From positions 3,517,001-3,581,000 of the forward strand of contig NZ_CP020472.1 of the NCBI RefSeq assembly GCF_002075795.1: 64,000 bases of DNA. Direction: 5' to 3'. Shown here piece by piece: positions 36,154 through 46,052 of this stretch (positions within the stretch are counted from its first letter, which is position 1; each line of letters opens with the position of its first letter). The translations under genes and the position numbers were made by a program. The notes beneath the pieces are model-generated. The model saw only the letters and a list, made by a program, of their open reading frames with translations. It was not told the DNA's origin and did no database searches. Source of the stretch: Shewanella japonica. Lineage in GTDB: Bacteria; Pseudomonadota; Gammaproteobacteria; Enterobacterales; Shewanellaceae.

Positions 36154-36204
36154 TATTGTTGCTCTCGTTTGTGTCTTAGCTTTAGACACCCATTAGCAGC
36201 AATA
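36154..36204 (+). ncRNA. Nested stem-loop downstream of the 23-codon ORF
   Basis: Outer arms TATTGTTGCT (36154-36163) and AGCAGCAATA (36195-36204) pair with one G-U. Inner arms GTGTCT (36171-36176) and AGACAC (36184-36189) pair perfectly. Together with the terminator at 36320-36353 this looks like part of a structured small RNA or 3' UTR. Confidence 0.4.
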
Positions 36205-36319
36205 CAACGAAAGATAGAATAAGTATGCAATTGCTTGCTGACGCTATTGGACGTTACCCTTGATGTTTTGTTAGCGCAAAACAGCTCTTGCAGATCACTT
36301 GCAACATAGAGCATTGACT

Positions 36320-36353
36320 AGCCCTTTAGAGTTTCGATTCTAAGGGGCTTTTT
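36320..36353 (+). terminator. Terminator of the small transcription unit
   Basis: AGCCCTTTAGA and TCTAAGGGGCT arms (one G-U pair) around GTTTCGAT, followed by TTTTTAAT. Confidence 0.85.
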
Positions 36354-36486
36354 AATGCCCCTTATTGATGTCTTTCTTTATCTCAAGTTTCTATATCTAA
36401 ACTTTCTTTATTTAAAGTAAGAAGTATTCAAACATACGTTTGATATTGAGCTGTTGATCAACTTTTGACTGAGATTTGACCAATTG

Positions 36487-36880
36487 TCCAAACTTCGTTT
36501 GGATTAAGGTCAACGTCGTGGCGCTTCGCCCACACCAGAGCTAAGGGGGAAAGCGCTTGTCCCCCTTAACAATCCCTCAGCGCTCCGGCGAAATTTAAAC
36601 AGCAAAATTTCCAACGGAGAATCATCCAGCGTTAACCTTCTTTTGCAGCCCGCTTCGGTAAGCTATAAAAATCACTAACGCTTCCGATGGGGCGTCTGAT
36701 GTATAGAGAATTACGAATGTCACGATGGGATGGATGCCAAAGAGTCACCCTTCCCCTCGAAAGCTAGCTGGCATCTTAAGTGCAGGATACACTAACTGCC
36801 TTGAAGCACATGGATGTGCGAGAAAAGGCCGTGGCCAGACTCATGCGATTTTCTTGCTTACCTCAATTCAAATGAAACAT
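36487..36880 (+). repeat. Dispersed structured repeat, copy A
   Basis: Begins CCAAACTTCGTTTGGATT (itself a small inverted repeat) then CAACGTCGTGGCGCTTCGCC. A perfect stem TAAGGGGGA/TCCCCCTTA lies at 36542-36568, the conserved block CACTAACGCTTCCGATGGGG near 36673, and the mini-hairpin GCACAT-GG-ATGTGC at 36806-36819; it ends near GCGATTTTCTTGCTTACC. About 80-90% identical to copy C over the second half. No ORF. Confidence 0.8.
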
Positions 36881-37008
36881 TCGAAAAACCATTAAACTTG
36901 AATTTATTAAACATATTCTCTCTGTTGATTTAATCTTATCAATCACTTAAGTTAGTTGGCCTATTACATACACATCAAAAGCAGTTTAATCACAGACATG
37001 GAGTTCAC

Positions 37009-38016
37009 GTGATAAAGTATTTTCTTCTATTTACCTTCTTATTCTCCTCCTTCAGCGCTCAAGCAAATAAGTTAATTAACGATGATAGCGTCAGTAATCA
37101 GACAAATTGCTTTAGTTCTATTTTTGCTGACTACGATACTTGGCATAAATTCATGGAAGAAAAGTATCGAAAGAAATTAAAAATTGAACACAAATTCAAT
37201 AAAGCATTATCACAATTTGATGCCACGTTTGGCACAGAAAAGTTCAATCACTTTAAAGCGAATTTATCTTGTAGCACATTTAGGTATACGGTAAATAATA
37301 CCGAGGTGATGGGCTATGTCATAAAACCCAAAGAGCCTGAAGCTAAGTTACCCGTTTTAATTTATAACCGCGGTGGTAACGGCAACTTTGGCAGTGTTGT
37401 CTTTGGCACAATGATGTACGAATTATTTCCGATTGTAGAGCAAGGCTTTGTCATCATCGGGAGTCAATACCGTGGAGTTCATGTTAAGCAGCCAAGTGCT
37501 AAAGATGAATTTGGCGGAAAAGATGTGAGTGACGTTATTGCTCTACTCGATTTAATCCCCAATATTAAAGGCGCAGATCCGCAGCGCATTGGCATGTACG
37601 GAGGCAGCCGCGGCGGTATGCAGACACATTTAGCCATGAAACAAGCAAGCGGCATCAAAGCAATTGCTACAATTGCGGGCGTATCAGATTTACAACAAGG
37701 GTTACTAGAACGCCCAGAAATGGAAAATGTTTATAAAAAACGAATTCCTTATTATGGGCTCAAAAAAGATACAGAGTTATCGAAACGCTCTGTTATCAAT
37801 TGGGTCAATGATTTATCCCCCAATGTACCTATCTTACTGATCCACGGCACCGAAGATAAACGTGTTGCAGCGGACCAATCCATTGTACTTGCTGATGCAT
37901 TAACCAAATATGATATTCCCCATAAACTGGTGCTATATTCTGATGACCATTACTTGAGAAACAGCAAAGACAAGGTCAACTTGGAGTTAGTAAACTGGTT
38001 TCAAAAGTATCTTTAG
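37009..38016 (+). CDS. Exported alpha/beta hydrolase (prolyl oligopeptidase-like)
   Basis: 335 residues, GTG start with GGAG five bases upstream. A signal peptide (about 1-19, YFLLFTFLFSSFSAQA) indicates export. The C-terminal catalytic domain has the nucleophile elbow GMYGGSRGGMQ (Ser near 200), an acid region ILLIHGTEDKRVAADQS, and the His in YSDDHYL: a complete Ser-Asp-His triad as in S9-type peptidases and dienelactone-like hydrolases. It lacks the N-terminal propeller of full prolyl oligopeptidases. It sits alone between repeat copies A and B, suggesting an accessory gene. Confidence 0.87.
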   Translation: MIKYFLLFTFLFSSFSAQANKLINDDSVSNQTNCFSSIFADYDTWHKFMEEKYRKKLKIEHKFNKALSQFDATFGTEKFNHFKANLSCSTFRYTVNNTEVMGYVIKPKEPEAKLPVLIYNRGGNGNFGSVVFGTMMYELFPIVEQGFVIIGSQYRGVHVKQPSAKDEFGGKDVSDVIALLDLIPNIKGADPQRIGMYGGSRGGMQTHLAMKQASGIKAIATIAGVSDLQQGLLERPEMENVYKKRIPYYGLKKDTELSKRSVINWVNDLSPNVPILLIHGTEDKRVAADQSIVLADALTKYDIPHKLVLYSDDHYLRNSKDKVNLELVNWFQKYL

Positions 38017-38072
38017 ACACAGGGGTTACTATTTCACTTCATCAAAGAGTTACTTGAAGTAAGCCGTATTTT

Positions 38073-38350
38073 CCAAACTTCGTTTGGATTGTGTCAACGT
38101 CGTGGTGCTTCGCCCCCCCACCCCGAGCAAGAGGATATCAACAGCTATACCCTCTTGCATCACCCAGCCGTCCATCGCGAAATTTTCTGAGAAGCGAAAG
38201 ATTTCCATATGGATTTAATCCAGCTTTTAACTTCGTTTGTTGCTAACTTCAGACTTATTCGAAAATGCTAACGCTTCCGATGGTGCATCCATGCACCGCG
38301 AAAGCTAAGCTCACATCCATGTGAGCATCACGCTATTTTCTTCAACGTCC
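38073..38350 (+). repeat. Dispersed structured repeat, copy B
   Basis: Starts CCAAACTTCGTTTGGATT and CAACGTCGTGGTGCTTCGCC. First stem GCAAGAGG (38127-38134)/CCTCTTGC (38151-38158). Then ATTCGAAAATGCTAACGC TTCCGATGG and two perfect mini-hairpins: GGTGCAT-CC-ATGCACC (38282-38297) and GCTCACAT-CC-ATGTGAGC (38309-38326), ending CGCTATTTTCTTCAACGTCC. Stem sequences differ from copies A and C, the frame is shared. Confidence 0.8.
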
Positions 38351-38927
38351 TCAATCCAAATTGAGTCTTTTAGCTCTTTAAATTGTCACGAATGCAGTCA
38401 AATCGAAGAAAAATAATCCCAGTGTAGATGCAACAGCGAACTTCCAAAACATAGTGAAGTTTCACAGTGTGAAACGCTTTGAGCGAGAGGCATGGATGCT
38501 GAACGGGCCGCTTAACATAGATGTTATTTGTTTTGGCAGAGCTTACAGGAACCTATTGGTTTATATGAAGAATGTCGTTTATTGCAGTTGTATCTGCATA
38601 AAAGGTCAATCTTTCACATCTGAACCATAAGGATATGATTAATGTCAGTATGATGAAGGAGCATCATTGACCAAGTAATCGCGACATTCCGTTCATTCTG
38701 AACATCCCAGCGGCAGGCAATGGGTTAAACGGAAGTCATGGACTACTGAAGAAAAACCAATATAAATGAAGTATTGAGTTGGTGTCCTTAAAACTTTTTT
38801 GCCAATTTATTCCACACAGACCAATCTAATCTATTAGTTTTTCATTAAACTATTGATTTCATATTTAAGGCTCAAAAGAAATACCGCTAATCACTCGTAT
38901 AAAAAGCGTTATATCTATTGTAATGGT
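38351..38927. other. Gene-free region with further short palindromes
   Basis: No ORF above about 20 codons that looks real. It contains GTTTCAC-AGT-GTGAAAC near 38458 and a CATGGATG core near 38490 (GGCATGGATGC), so a degenerate fifth relative of the repeat family may lie here. Confidence 0.45.
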
Positions 38928-39635
38928 CTACTCTAGGTCTATGATGCGACACCTTATGGATAGTGAGCTTATAGTAGCCCCTGGAGATAGGCTTCGAATA
39001 AATCTAATTGCTTTTGCTAGGTCTTGTGTTTCAATTTTAAATTTATTATCAATACGCCCATCATTAGTCATATCGGTATCTACAACACTAGGGCATAAAC
39101 AACAAACCTTTACCCCAAAAGGAAGAAGTTCGTGATATAGCGATTGGCTATAACTAACAATTGCGGCTTTTGTCGCTGAATATGCTGCAATCTTAGAGAC
39201 TGGCACCAAACCAGCAGTAGAGCCAATATTATATATTTCCCCGTAGCCTTGCTGTTTCATTTTCTCCGCTACTAAATTACAAGCAGTGATTGTAGATAAT
39301 AGATTTACGTTTACCAACTCAGAAAGTTTAGCTAAGGAAAGGTCAGTATTACCAGCTGCCAAGACGCCAGCACTGTTAACCAGAGTATCAATTTCTTCAT
39401 GCTTTTTGATGATTGATGTAATAGCAGTTTCAACTTCAGGTGGGTTATTGAAATCGACTGGCATTGTCTCAACTAGGCATGATGAATAGTGTGACTTGAG
39501 CTCTGCTTTAGCCTGCTCAAGGTTTTCATTATTTAAGGAAAGTAACACCAAAGTGTATCCTTCCTGAGCAAAGTAATGAGCAATAGTTTTACCAATCCCA
39601 CGACTAGCGCCTGTGATTATGGCAACTTTAGACAT
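38928..39635 (-). CDS. Short-chain dehydrogenase/reductase (SDR)
   Basis: 235 residues. AIITGASRGIGKTIAHYFAQ is the NAD(P)-binding TGxxxGIG motif; VNSAGVLAAGNTD is the NNAG-like element; the catalytic set is Ser (NIGSTAG), Tyr and Lys in YSATKAA; VKVCCLCPSVVDTDM follows as in classical SDRs, close to the FabG/3-ketoacyl reductase type. Upstream on the same strand is a broken recombinase fragment. Substrate unknown. It lies between repeat copies B and C, in the accessory stretch. Confidence 0.9.
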   Translation of the reverse strand: MSKVAIITGASRGIGKTIAHYFAQEGYTLVLLSLNNENLEQAKAELKSHYSSCLVETMPVDFNNPPEVETAITSIIKKHEEIDTLVNSAGVLAAGNTDLSLAKLSELVNVNLLSTITACNLVAEKMKQQGYGEIYNIGSTAGLVPVSKIAAYSATKAAIVSYSQSLYHELLPFGVKVCCLCPSVVDTDMTNDGRIDNKFKIETQDLAKAIRFIRSLSPGATISSLSIRCRIIDLE

Positions 39636-39669
39636 AGTGTCCCCCTAAACGATGGAGTAAGTGTGTTGT

Positions 39670-39793
39670 TAGGATAATTTGCTAAATAGTTTTCAAAATA
39701 AGAACTGATCTTTGCAAATTCTGATAGTTGCTCTTTAGCTCAACTCGAGTCTTGTTCAGCGGTAGATGCTCGTAAATATCCGTAAATCCGCAT
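39670..39793 (-). pseudogene. Remnant of a serine site-specific recombinase (resolvase/invertase)
   Basis: From the ATG at 39793 the minus strand reads MRIYGYLRASTAEQDSS, stop (TGA at 39740-39742), then AKEQLSEFAK and SSYFEN. This matches the N-terminus of resolvase/invertase proteins, including the catalytic Ser at residue 10 in YLRAST. The TGA stands where an Arg codon (CGA) is expected, and the homology fades after about 40 codons. It overlaps a different-frame 69-codon ORF that I regard as a shadow. Confidence 0.75.
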
Positions 39794-40147
39794 TTGCTTC
39801 TCTTTGAGTGTATTTTACATAGGTGCTTAGATAGTGATGCATAATATATATTAAAACCGAAAATAAGTAGCGAAAAAAAGTAGCCACCCATTGTTAATGC
39901 TTTATGGACTGATACTAACCAAACGCCGCACTTTATCTAATCATTCCTTTCGATATTAAGTATAGGTAGCTTTGTGACGACTTAACATCGGCAAAAATAA
40001 GCTGAAACACCTAAATACCATCAAATCTAGCTAACTTAATACTTCCTCAGACGTTCACGATAGTTCAGCCATGTTTGTTCACTTGCGTGCACAGTAAAAG
40101 GCCGTTATGTTATTGGTTAATAGTGGGTGGCTTGTTTACTTCTGTAT
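39794..40147. other. Gene-free stretch before repeat copy C
   Basis: About 350 bases with no supportable gene; probably decayed sequence belonging to the same accessory region. Nothing recognisable. Confidence 0.35.
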
Positions 40148-40545
40148 TTTCCAAGCTTCGTTTGGATTAACGTCGTGGCGCTTAGCCCACACCAGACTAA
40201 AAGGGAGTGAACTGCGACTCCCTCTTACTTTTCGCTAAGAGCTACGCCCCGCAGCCCCGACGAAAAATGCTGAAAAGCGCATAATTTTCGATAGGGGTTT
40301 TCATAGCTTTAACCTTCTTTTGCAGCCTGCCCCGGCAAGCTGCCAAAATCACTAACGCTTCCGATGGGGCGTCTGATGTATAGGAATTACAAATGTCACG
40401 ATGGCATAGATGACAAAGAGTGACCCTTCCCCTCGAAAGCTAGCTGGCATCTTAAGTACAGGATGCACTAAATGCCTTGAAGCACATGGATGTGCGAGAA
40501 AGGCCATGTCTGGGCTCATGCGATTTTCTTGCTTACCTTAATTTA
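40148..40545 (+). repeat. Dispersed structured repeat, copy C
   Basis: TTCCAAGCTTCGTTTGGATT and CGTCGTGGCGCTTAGCCCAC at the start; stem AGGGAGT (40202-40208)/ACTCCCT (40217-40223), extended by further pairs on the outside; CACTAACGCTTCCGATGGGG near 40351; mini-hairpin GCACAT-GG-ATGTGC at 40482-40495; ends GCGATTTTCTTGCTTACC. Closest to copy A. Confidence 0.8.
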
Positions 40546-40614
40546 AATGTATCATTCAAAGCCTAAGAAAAATTTCGGAACATTTGCTAATTCTAATAAA
40601 CCTGCGGGTACCAC

Positions 40615-40855
40615 AAATCCCCATAGAAATTGCTGAAATGCGTTGAAGAAAATAGCGTAAGCCTGACAGGACGTCAGGCTAGCTTTAGTTGGCCATGGAT
40701 GGCCTATCTAAAGTGTTAGCTATTTTCGAATAAGCATGAGGCTTGCTCGCTTTTAAGAGCAATTTCGTAGGGGCGGCAAGGGATGTCGAGAAGGGAAATG
40801 CTGTTGTTTCCCTTTCGTCGGGTATGAGCGAACCGCCACGACTTCAAAACATATA
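40615..40855 (-). repeat. Dispersed structured repeat, copy D (inverted)
   Basis: On the minus strand it reads GAAGTCGTGGCGGTTCGCTC, then stem AAGGGAAA/TTTCCCTT (plus-strand 40791-40798 and 40807-40814), TATTCGAAAATAGCTAACAC, mini-hairpin GGCCAT-CC-ATGGCC (40691-40704), a second stem AGCCTGAC/GTCAGGCT (40660-40680), and CGCTATTTTCTTCAACGC. Same order of parts as copy B with different stem sequences. Confidence 0.75.
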
Positions 40856-40959
40856 ATTAAATGATTTATATCAATGATATAAAAACTCACAATGCTATAA
40901 ATTAAGGTTATTATGATAAATTTCAATTGATATGCTTTGAAAAATAAATGGAGTTAACT

Positions 40960-41559
40960 TTGAATAAGGTTCTAATTAGTTTAGTTTTTTTACTTATAAC
41001 AGGTTGTACAAGTGTCAATGTCGAGCAGCTTGACCCCAAAATGCAAGTAAGTCACGTATGTATTGAAGAAAACCCCAAAGTGATCGTTCACGACTTTTTG
41101 CCTGTTGTTCAAAAAGGTTTTAAACGTCATGGAATAACAACAGAAGTTTATACAGACAGTATGCCAAACTATTGTGACTACCATTTGAACTACACCGCTT
41201 TGAAAACTTGGGACATGGCTATGTACATGCACCATGCAGAGTTATGGCTATATCGTGGACTAGATAATATTGCTTATGCCGAATATCACCTTAACGGTAA
41301 AGGTGGCTTAGCCTTAAATAAATGGGCAAGTGTAGACTCGAAAATGGATCCCGTTATTAATCAACTTTTATCGGGTTATTCACCTGAGCTCGTAAATGCT
41401 TACCGCAAAACTATACCAACTAATGAATCAGAAAAGGAGTTGGTTTCGGAAACCAAAGAGGATCAATTAAGACAGTTGAAAAGATGGTTAAGTGAAGAAC
41501 TAATTACTCAGGAAGAGTACGAGCTAGAAAAGCAGAAAGTTCTTTCTAAAAAATTATGA
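40960..41559 (+). CDS. Sbal_3080-like lipoprotein with C-terminal SHOCT-like segment
   Basis: 199 residues from a TTG at 40960 with GGAG six bases upstream; an in-frame ATG at 40948 lacks a ribosome site. Lipobox ISLVFLLITGCTSV. The middle part (VCIEENPKVIVHDFLPVVQKG, NYTALKTWDMAMYMHHAELWLY) matches what I recall of Sbal_3080-type lipoproteins. The last 32 residues (DQLRQLKRWLSEELITQEEY and the rest) look like a SHOCT domain, a short helix pair found at the ends of many proteins. Function unknown. Confidence 0.8.
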   Translation: MNKVLISLVFLLITGCTSVNVEQLDPKMQVSHVCIEENPKVIVHDFLPVVQKGFKRHGITTEVYTDSMPNYCDYHLNYTALKTWDMAMYMHHAELWLYRGLDNIAYAEYHLNGKGGLALNKWASVDSKMDPVINQLLSGYSPELVNAYRKTIPTNESEKELVSETKEDQLRQLKRWLSEELITQEEYELEKQKVLSKKL

Positions 41560-41653
41560 ATACTGTGAGAAAAGTATTCTGAAAATATGCACCGCTGAGT
41601 ATTAAAAGTCCTTATTAGAATCCAATAGGTGTCTAATATTTAAACTAACTATA

Positions 41654-41682
41654 AAAAAGGCGACCAATGGTCGCCTTTTTGC
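41654..41682. terminator. Bidirectional terminator between lipoprotein gene and purL
   Basis: AAGGCGACCA-ATGGTCGCCTT stem with A run before and T run after; convergent genes on both sides. Confidence 0.9.
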
Positions 41683-41711
41683 TGTTAACTCAGTTGAGGT
41701 TTAAGTAAAAC

Positions 41712-44700
41712 TTAACCTAACTTAACGCGCGCATTACGGAACATACGCATCCATGGGCTGTCTTCTGCCCACTCGTCTGGGTGCCATGAGTTAGCAACGG
41801 TTCTGAATACACGCTCTGGATGCGGCATCATGATGGTTACTCGACCGTCTGTTGTCGTTAGTGCAGTAATAGCATTTGGCGAACCATTCGGGTTTTGTGG
41901 GTATTGCGTTGCGATTTGACCGTTACCGTCAACATAACGCAGTGCCACTGTACCTGATGCTTCAGCTGCTGCTAATGCTTCAACAGATTTAAATTCAGCG
42001 CGACCTTCACCGTGTGATACGGCGATTGGCATGCGTGAACCTTCCATTCCTTCGAAGAAGATTGAAGGACTCTTTTGCACTTCAACCAAACTCGCACGGG
42101 CTTCAAAACGCTCTGAACGGTTACGGACAAAGTGTGGCCAATGCTCACTGCCCGGAATGATTTCTTTCAGGTTAGATAACATCTGACAACCATTACAAAC
42201 ACCCAGCGCTAATGTTGCATCACGCTCAAAGAACTGAGAGAACTCACTGCGAGCACGCTCGTTGAACAAGATTGATTTAGCCCAACCTTCACCCGCGCCT
42301 AATACGTCACCGTATGAGAAACCGCCACAAGCCACTAGGCCTTGGAACTCTTCAAGGCTAATGCGACCCGATAAGATGTCTGACATATGAACATCGCGGC
42401 TTTCAAAACCTGCGCGGTCAAATGCGGCTGCCATTTCAACGTGAGAGTTAACGCCTTGCTCACGAATAATCGCCATCTTAGGTGCTGCGCCTTTTAAGAT
42501 ATAAGGTGCTGCTACATCTTCACTTGGGTTAAAGCCTAATTTAACTGTTAGACCTGGGTCTTTAGCTTGCTGTTTAAGCTCAAATTCTTCTTTGGCGCAT
42601 TCTGGGTTATCACGCATGGCTTGCATACGGTAAGTGGTTTCTGACCACATAGTACGAAGCGATACACGCGAATCACTGAATACTGCACGTTCACCGTCAA
42701 CCACTGTGATGTTATCGTCGGTCGTTAATGTCGCAACACTATGGCAATCAACGCCAGCGGCGGCAAATTGCGCTTTAATCGCTGCGCTATCAGCTTTAGC
42801 CACTTGGATAACCGCACCTAGTTCTTCGTTAAATAAACGTTCAAGGTCGTTACCTTTAAGCGCTGCTAAATCGATATTTAGGCCAGTGTTACCAGCAAAT
42901 GCCATTTCCACTAATGTGGTGAATAAGCCACCGTCACTGCGGTCATGGTAAGCCATCACTTTTTGCTCAGCCACTAATGGCTGAATGACTTCAAAGAATC
43001 CACGTAAGCTTGCAGCATCATCTAAATCTGGCGCAACATCACCCAGTTGGCTGAATACTTGTGCTAAACAAGAACCGCCTAAACGGTTTTGACCTTTGGC
43101 CAAATCAACCAATAACAGCTCAGTTTCGCCTTTGTTTGTGCGAAGCTCTGGTGTAACAGTATGACGAATGTCTTTTACCACACCAAAAGCAGTTATAACT
43201 AACGACATTGGCGATGTGACTGTTTTGTCTTGACCTGCATCATTCCACGCAGTCTTCATCGACATTGAGTCTTTACCCACAGGGATAGTTAACTCAAGCT
43301 CTGGACAAAGTTCTTCACCGACAGCTTTTACTGCTTCATAAAGACCCGCATCTTCACCTGGGTGACCTGCTGCTGACATCCAGTTAGCTGACAATTTAAT
43401 GTCTTTGAATGAGCCAATATCAGTACCAGCAATGTTTAAGATTGATTCTGCTACAGCCATACGCGCTGATGCGCCAAAATCAAGTAGTGCAAGCGGTGTA
43501 CGCTCACCAATCGACATAGCTTCACCAGCGTAGCTGTCAAAGCTTGACGCAGTAACAGCACAATCGGCAACTGGAACCTGCCAAGGGCCAACCATTTGGT
43601 CACGGTTAACTAAACCCGTCACTGAACGGTCGCCAATGGTGATAAGGAATGATTTATCTGCAACCGTTGGTAAATGTAGGATACGAGAAACCGCATCTTT
43701 TACATTTATTTCTGCTTGATTAAGCGCTGGCGATTTAGCTTTAGCTGACACCACATCACGGCTCATTTTAGGTGCCTTGCCTAATAGCACTTCAAGCGGT
43801 AAATCAATTGGCTTGTTGTCAAAATGGCTGTCTTCGAGCGTTAAATGTTGTTCTTCAGTTGCGTCACCCACTACAGAAAAAGGTGCACGTTCACGCTCAC
43901 AAATCTGTCTGAAGGTTTCTAAGTTTTCAGGCGCAACAGATAACACATAACGCTCTTGAGATTCATTACACCAAATCTCAAGTGGGCTCATGCCTGGCTC
44001 GTCTGAAGGCACGTTACGTAAGTTAAACAATGCGCCACGGTCAGCGTCATTCACAAGCTCAGGGAAGGCATTTGATAATCCGCCAGCGCCCACATCGTGA
44101 ATAAATTGAATTGGGTTGTCATCACCCATTTGCCAGCAGCGGTCGATCACTTCCTGACAACGGCGTTCCATTTCTGGGTTTTCACGTTGCACTGAAGCAA
44201 AGTCTAAATCTTCACTAGATTGGCCTGATGCCATTGATGAAGCAGCACCACCACCTAAACCAATGTTCATTGCTGGGCCACCTAAAACAATAAGCTTAGC
44301 GCCTACGGTGATTTCGCCTTTTTGAACATGATCTTCACGAATGTTACCTAAACCACCAGCAAGCATAATTGGCTTGTGGTAACCACGAACTTCAACACCG
44401 TTGTGGCTTGATACTTCTTGCTCGTAAGTACGGAAGTAACCCACAAGTGCTGGACGACCAAATTCGTTGTTAAAAGCAGCGCCACCTAATGGGCCTTCTG
44501 TCATAATTTCTAACGGAGTAACAATACGGCTAGGTTTGCCGTAATCGCCTTCCCATGGCTGTACAAAACCAGGGATTTTAAGGTTTGATACGCTAAAACC
44601 AGTTAAGCCCGCTTTAGGTTTTGAGCCACGACCTGTAGCGCCTTCATCACGGATTTCACCACCTGAACCTGTTGCCGCACCTGGGTATGGGCTGATGGCT

Positions 44701-45596
44701 GTTGGGTGGTTATGGGTTTCAACCTTCATCAAAATATGCATTGGCTCAGTGTGATAGTTATACACACCGTCTTGATCTGGGAAGAAGCGCCCTGCCACAC
44801 TGCCATTCATCACGGCTGCGTTATCTTTGTATGCTGATAACACGTTATCAGGTGTCACCTCAAAGGTGTTTTTAATCATTTTAAATAATGATTTTGGCTG
44901 AACTTCACCGTCAATAGTCCAGTCAGCATTAAAGATTTTATGACGACAATGCTCTGAGTTTGCTTGAGCAAACATCATTAATTCAATGTCGTTAGGGTTA
45001 CGGTTTAAACGTACGAAGTTATCGACTAAGTAATCAATTTCATCTTCTGCTAGGGCTAAACCTAGTTCTACGTTGGCAACTTCTAATGCACGGCGACCTT
45101 CAGCAAGAATATTAATACTCTTAAACGGTAGCGGCTCAGTGCGTTCAAATAACACTGATGCTGCGGCAAACTCAGGTAAAATCACTTCAACCATACGATC
45201 ATGGATTAAGCCTTTTACTTGCTCAAGTTGTTCGGTAGTTAATGAGGTACCGGCAACGTAATAAGCTACACCACGTTCTAAGCGTTTTACTTTGCTTAAG
45301 CCACAGTTTTTAGCGATATCGGTTGCTTTAGATGACCAAGGAGAAATGGTGCCAGGACGAGGGGTAACAAAAAATAACGAACCTTCTGGCGCATGAGATT
45401 CGATAGCAGGCCCGTAAGTTAAAATCGTTTCAAGCTGCTGATACTCTTTATCATCAAGCTTGTCACTTAAATCGGCTAAATGGATATACTCAGCGTAAAT
45501 TTGCTCAACAGGAAGGGCTGCGCTTTCGCAGGCCTCCATAAGCTTTTGAACTCTAAAAGCTGAAAGTGCTGGGGCTCCGCGAATGATCTCAATCAC
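41712..45596 (-). CDS. purL: Phosphoribosylformylglycinamidine synthase
   Basis: 1294 residues, the large single-chain form of gammaproteobacteria. It makes FGAM from FGAR, glutamine and ATP, the fourth step of purine synthesis. Order: N-terminal PurS-like part, two AIRS-type halves ([49 protein letters not shown]) and a C-terminal glutamine amidotransferase with nucleophile LGVCNGCQM and [10 protein letters not shown] for the triad. Divergent from mltF, as in related genomes. Confidence 0.98.
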   Translation of the reverse strand: MIEIIRGAPALSAFRVQKLMEACESAALPVEQIYAEYIHLADLSDKLDDKEYQQLETILTYGPAIESHAPEGSLFFVTPRPGTISPWSSKATDIAKNCGLSKVKRLERGVAYYVAGTSLTTEQLEQVKGLIHDRMVEVILPEFAAASVLFERTEPLPFKSINILAEGRRALEVANVELGLALAEDEIDYLVDNFVRLNRNPNDIELMMFAQANSEHCRHKIFNADWTIDGEVQPKSLFKMIKNTFEVTPDNVLSAYKDNAAVMNGSVAGRFFPDQDGVYNYHTEPMHILMKVETHNHPTAISPYPGAATGSGGEIRDEGATGRGSKPKAGLTGFSVSNLKIPGFVQPWEGDYGKPSRIVTPLEIMTEGPLGGAAFNNEFGRPALVGYFRTYEQEVSSHNGVEVRGYHKPIMLAGGLGNIREDHVQKGEITVGAKLIVLGGPAMNIGLGGGAASSMASGQSSEDLDFASVQRENPEMERRCQEVIDRCWQMGDDNPIQFIHDVGAGGLSNAFPELVNDADRGALFNLRNVPSDEPGMSPLEIWCNESQERYVLSVAPENLETFRQICERERAPFSVVGDATEEQHLTLEDSHFDNKPIDLPLEVLLGKAPKMSRDVVSAKAKSPALNQAEINVKDAVSRILHLPTVADKSFLITIGDRSVTGLVNRDQMVGPWQVPVADCAVTASSFDSYAGEAMSIGERTPLALLDFGASARMAVAESILNIAGTDIGSFKDIKLSANWMSAAGHPGEDAGLYEAVKAVGEELCPELELTIPVGKDSMSMKTAWNDAGQDKTVTSPMSLVITAFGVVKDIRHTVTPELRTNKGETELLLVDLAKGQNRLGGSCLAQVFSQLGDVAPDLDDAASLRGFFEVIQPLVAEQKVMAYHDRSDGGLFTTLVEMAFAGNTGLNIDLAALKGNDLERLFNEELGAVIQVAKADSAAIKAQFAAAGVDCHSVATLTTDDNITVVDGERAVFSDSRVSLRTMWSETTYRMQAMRDNPECAKEEFELKQQAKDPGLTVKLGFNPSEDVAAPYILKGAAPKMAIIREQGVNSHVEMAAAFDRAGFESRDVHMSDILSGRISLEEFQGLVACGGFSYGDVLGAGEGWAKSILFNERARSEFSQFFERDATLALGVCNGCQMLSNLKEIIPGSEHWPHFVRNRSERFEARASLVEVQKSPSIFFEGMEGSRMPIAVSHGEGRAEFKSVEALAAAEASGTVALRYVDGNGQIATQYPQNPNGSPNAITALTTTDGRVTIMMPHPERVFRTVANSWHPDEWAEDSPWMRMFRNARVKLG

Positions 45597-46052
45597 GTCA
45601 ATTCACCTTATTGATTATATTGGTAGGGTAAGAATTGGCGCTATTATAGGGAATCAGACTATATAAATCACCTAAGAAGGCTTGCTAGAACAGTGTTTCC
45701 CGTTAACGAAAACAATCAAAAATAAACTGCTGAATATCGTGTTATTATTTCAGCAACAAATTATGATAATTTTATTTTTTTAAATTCGAATTTACTAATA
45801 AATTCAACCGTATATTTTAACAGTTACCACCAGCAGACTAGGTGAAATACAAAACTACTGCTACAGTATATTTATACCGTAAAGGTTAACGCTGTTATGT
45901 TAATTCAGGTTATGGACAATCTGATTAGCAAACCAGCATCGATATAGGCATAAAACTAGCCGCAATATCAGAGCAAGCAACACTTAATCTTGCCTAGCGA
46001 TACGCAGCCATAACAAGACTATTTATCATTAACGGATTTAACAAAGAGGGAT
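45597..46052. other. Divergent promoter region purL / mltF (456 bp)
   Basis: AT-rich; no ORF seen. CGTTAACG near 45705 is palindromic but does not match the PurR consensus. Promoters for both genes are expected here. Confidence 0.45.

Noticed and set aside
39682..39891. 69-codon minus-strand ORF upstream of the SDR gene
   Set aside because: It lies in a different frame from the much more convincing resolvase remnant and has no family-like features; judged a shadow.
36487..40855. Integron-type attC sites and gene cassettes
   Set aside because: The repeats are much longer than typical attC sites, lack clear paired R'/R'' core sites at both ends, and no integrase gene is seen.
45700..45716. 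PurR operator upstream of purL
   Set aside because: CGTTAACG is palindromic but the flanks do not match the ACGCAAACGTTTGCGT-type consensus.
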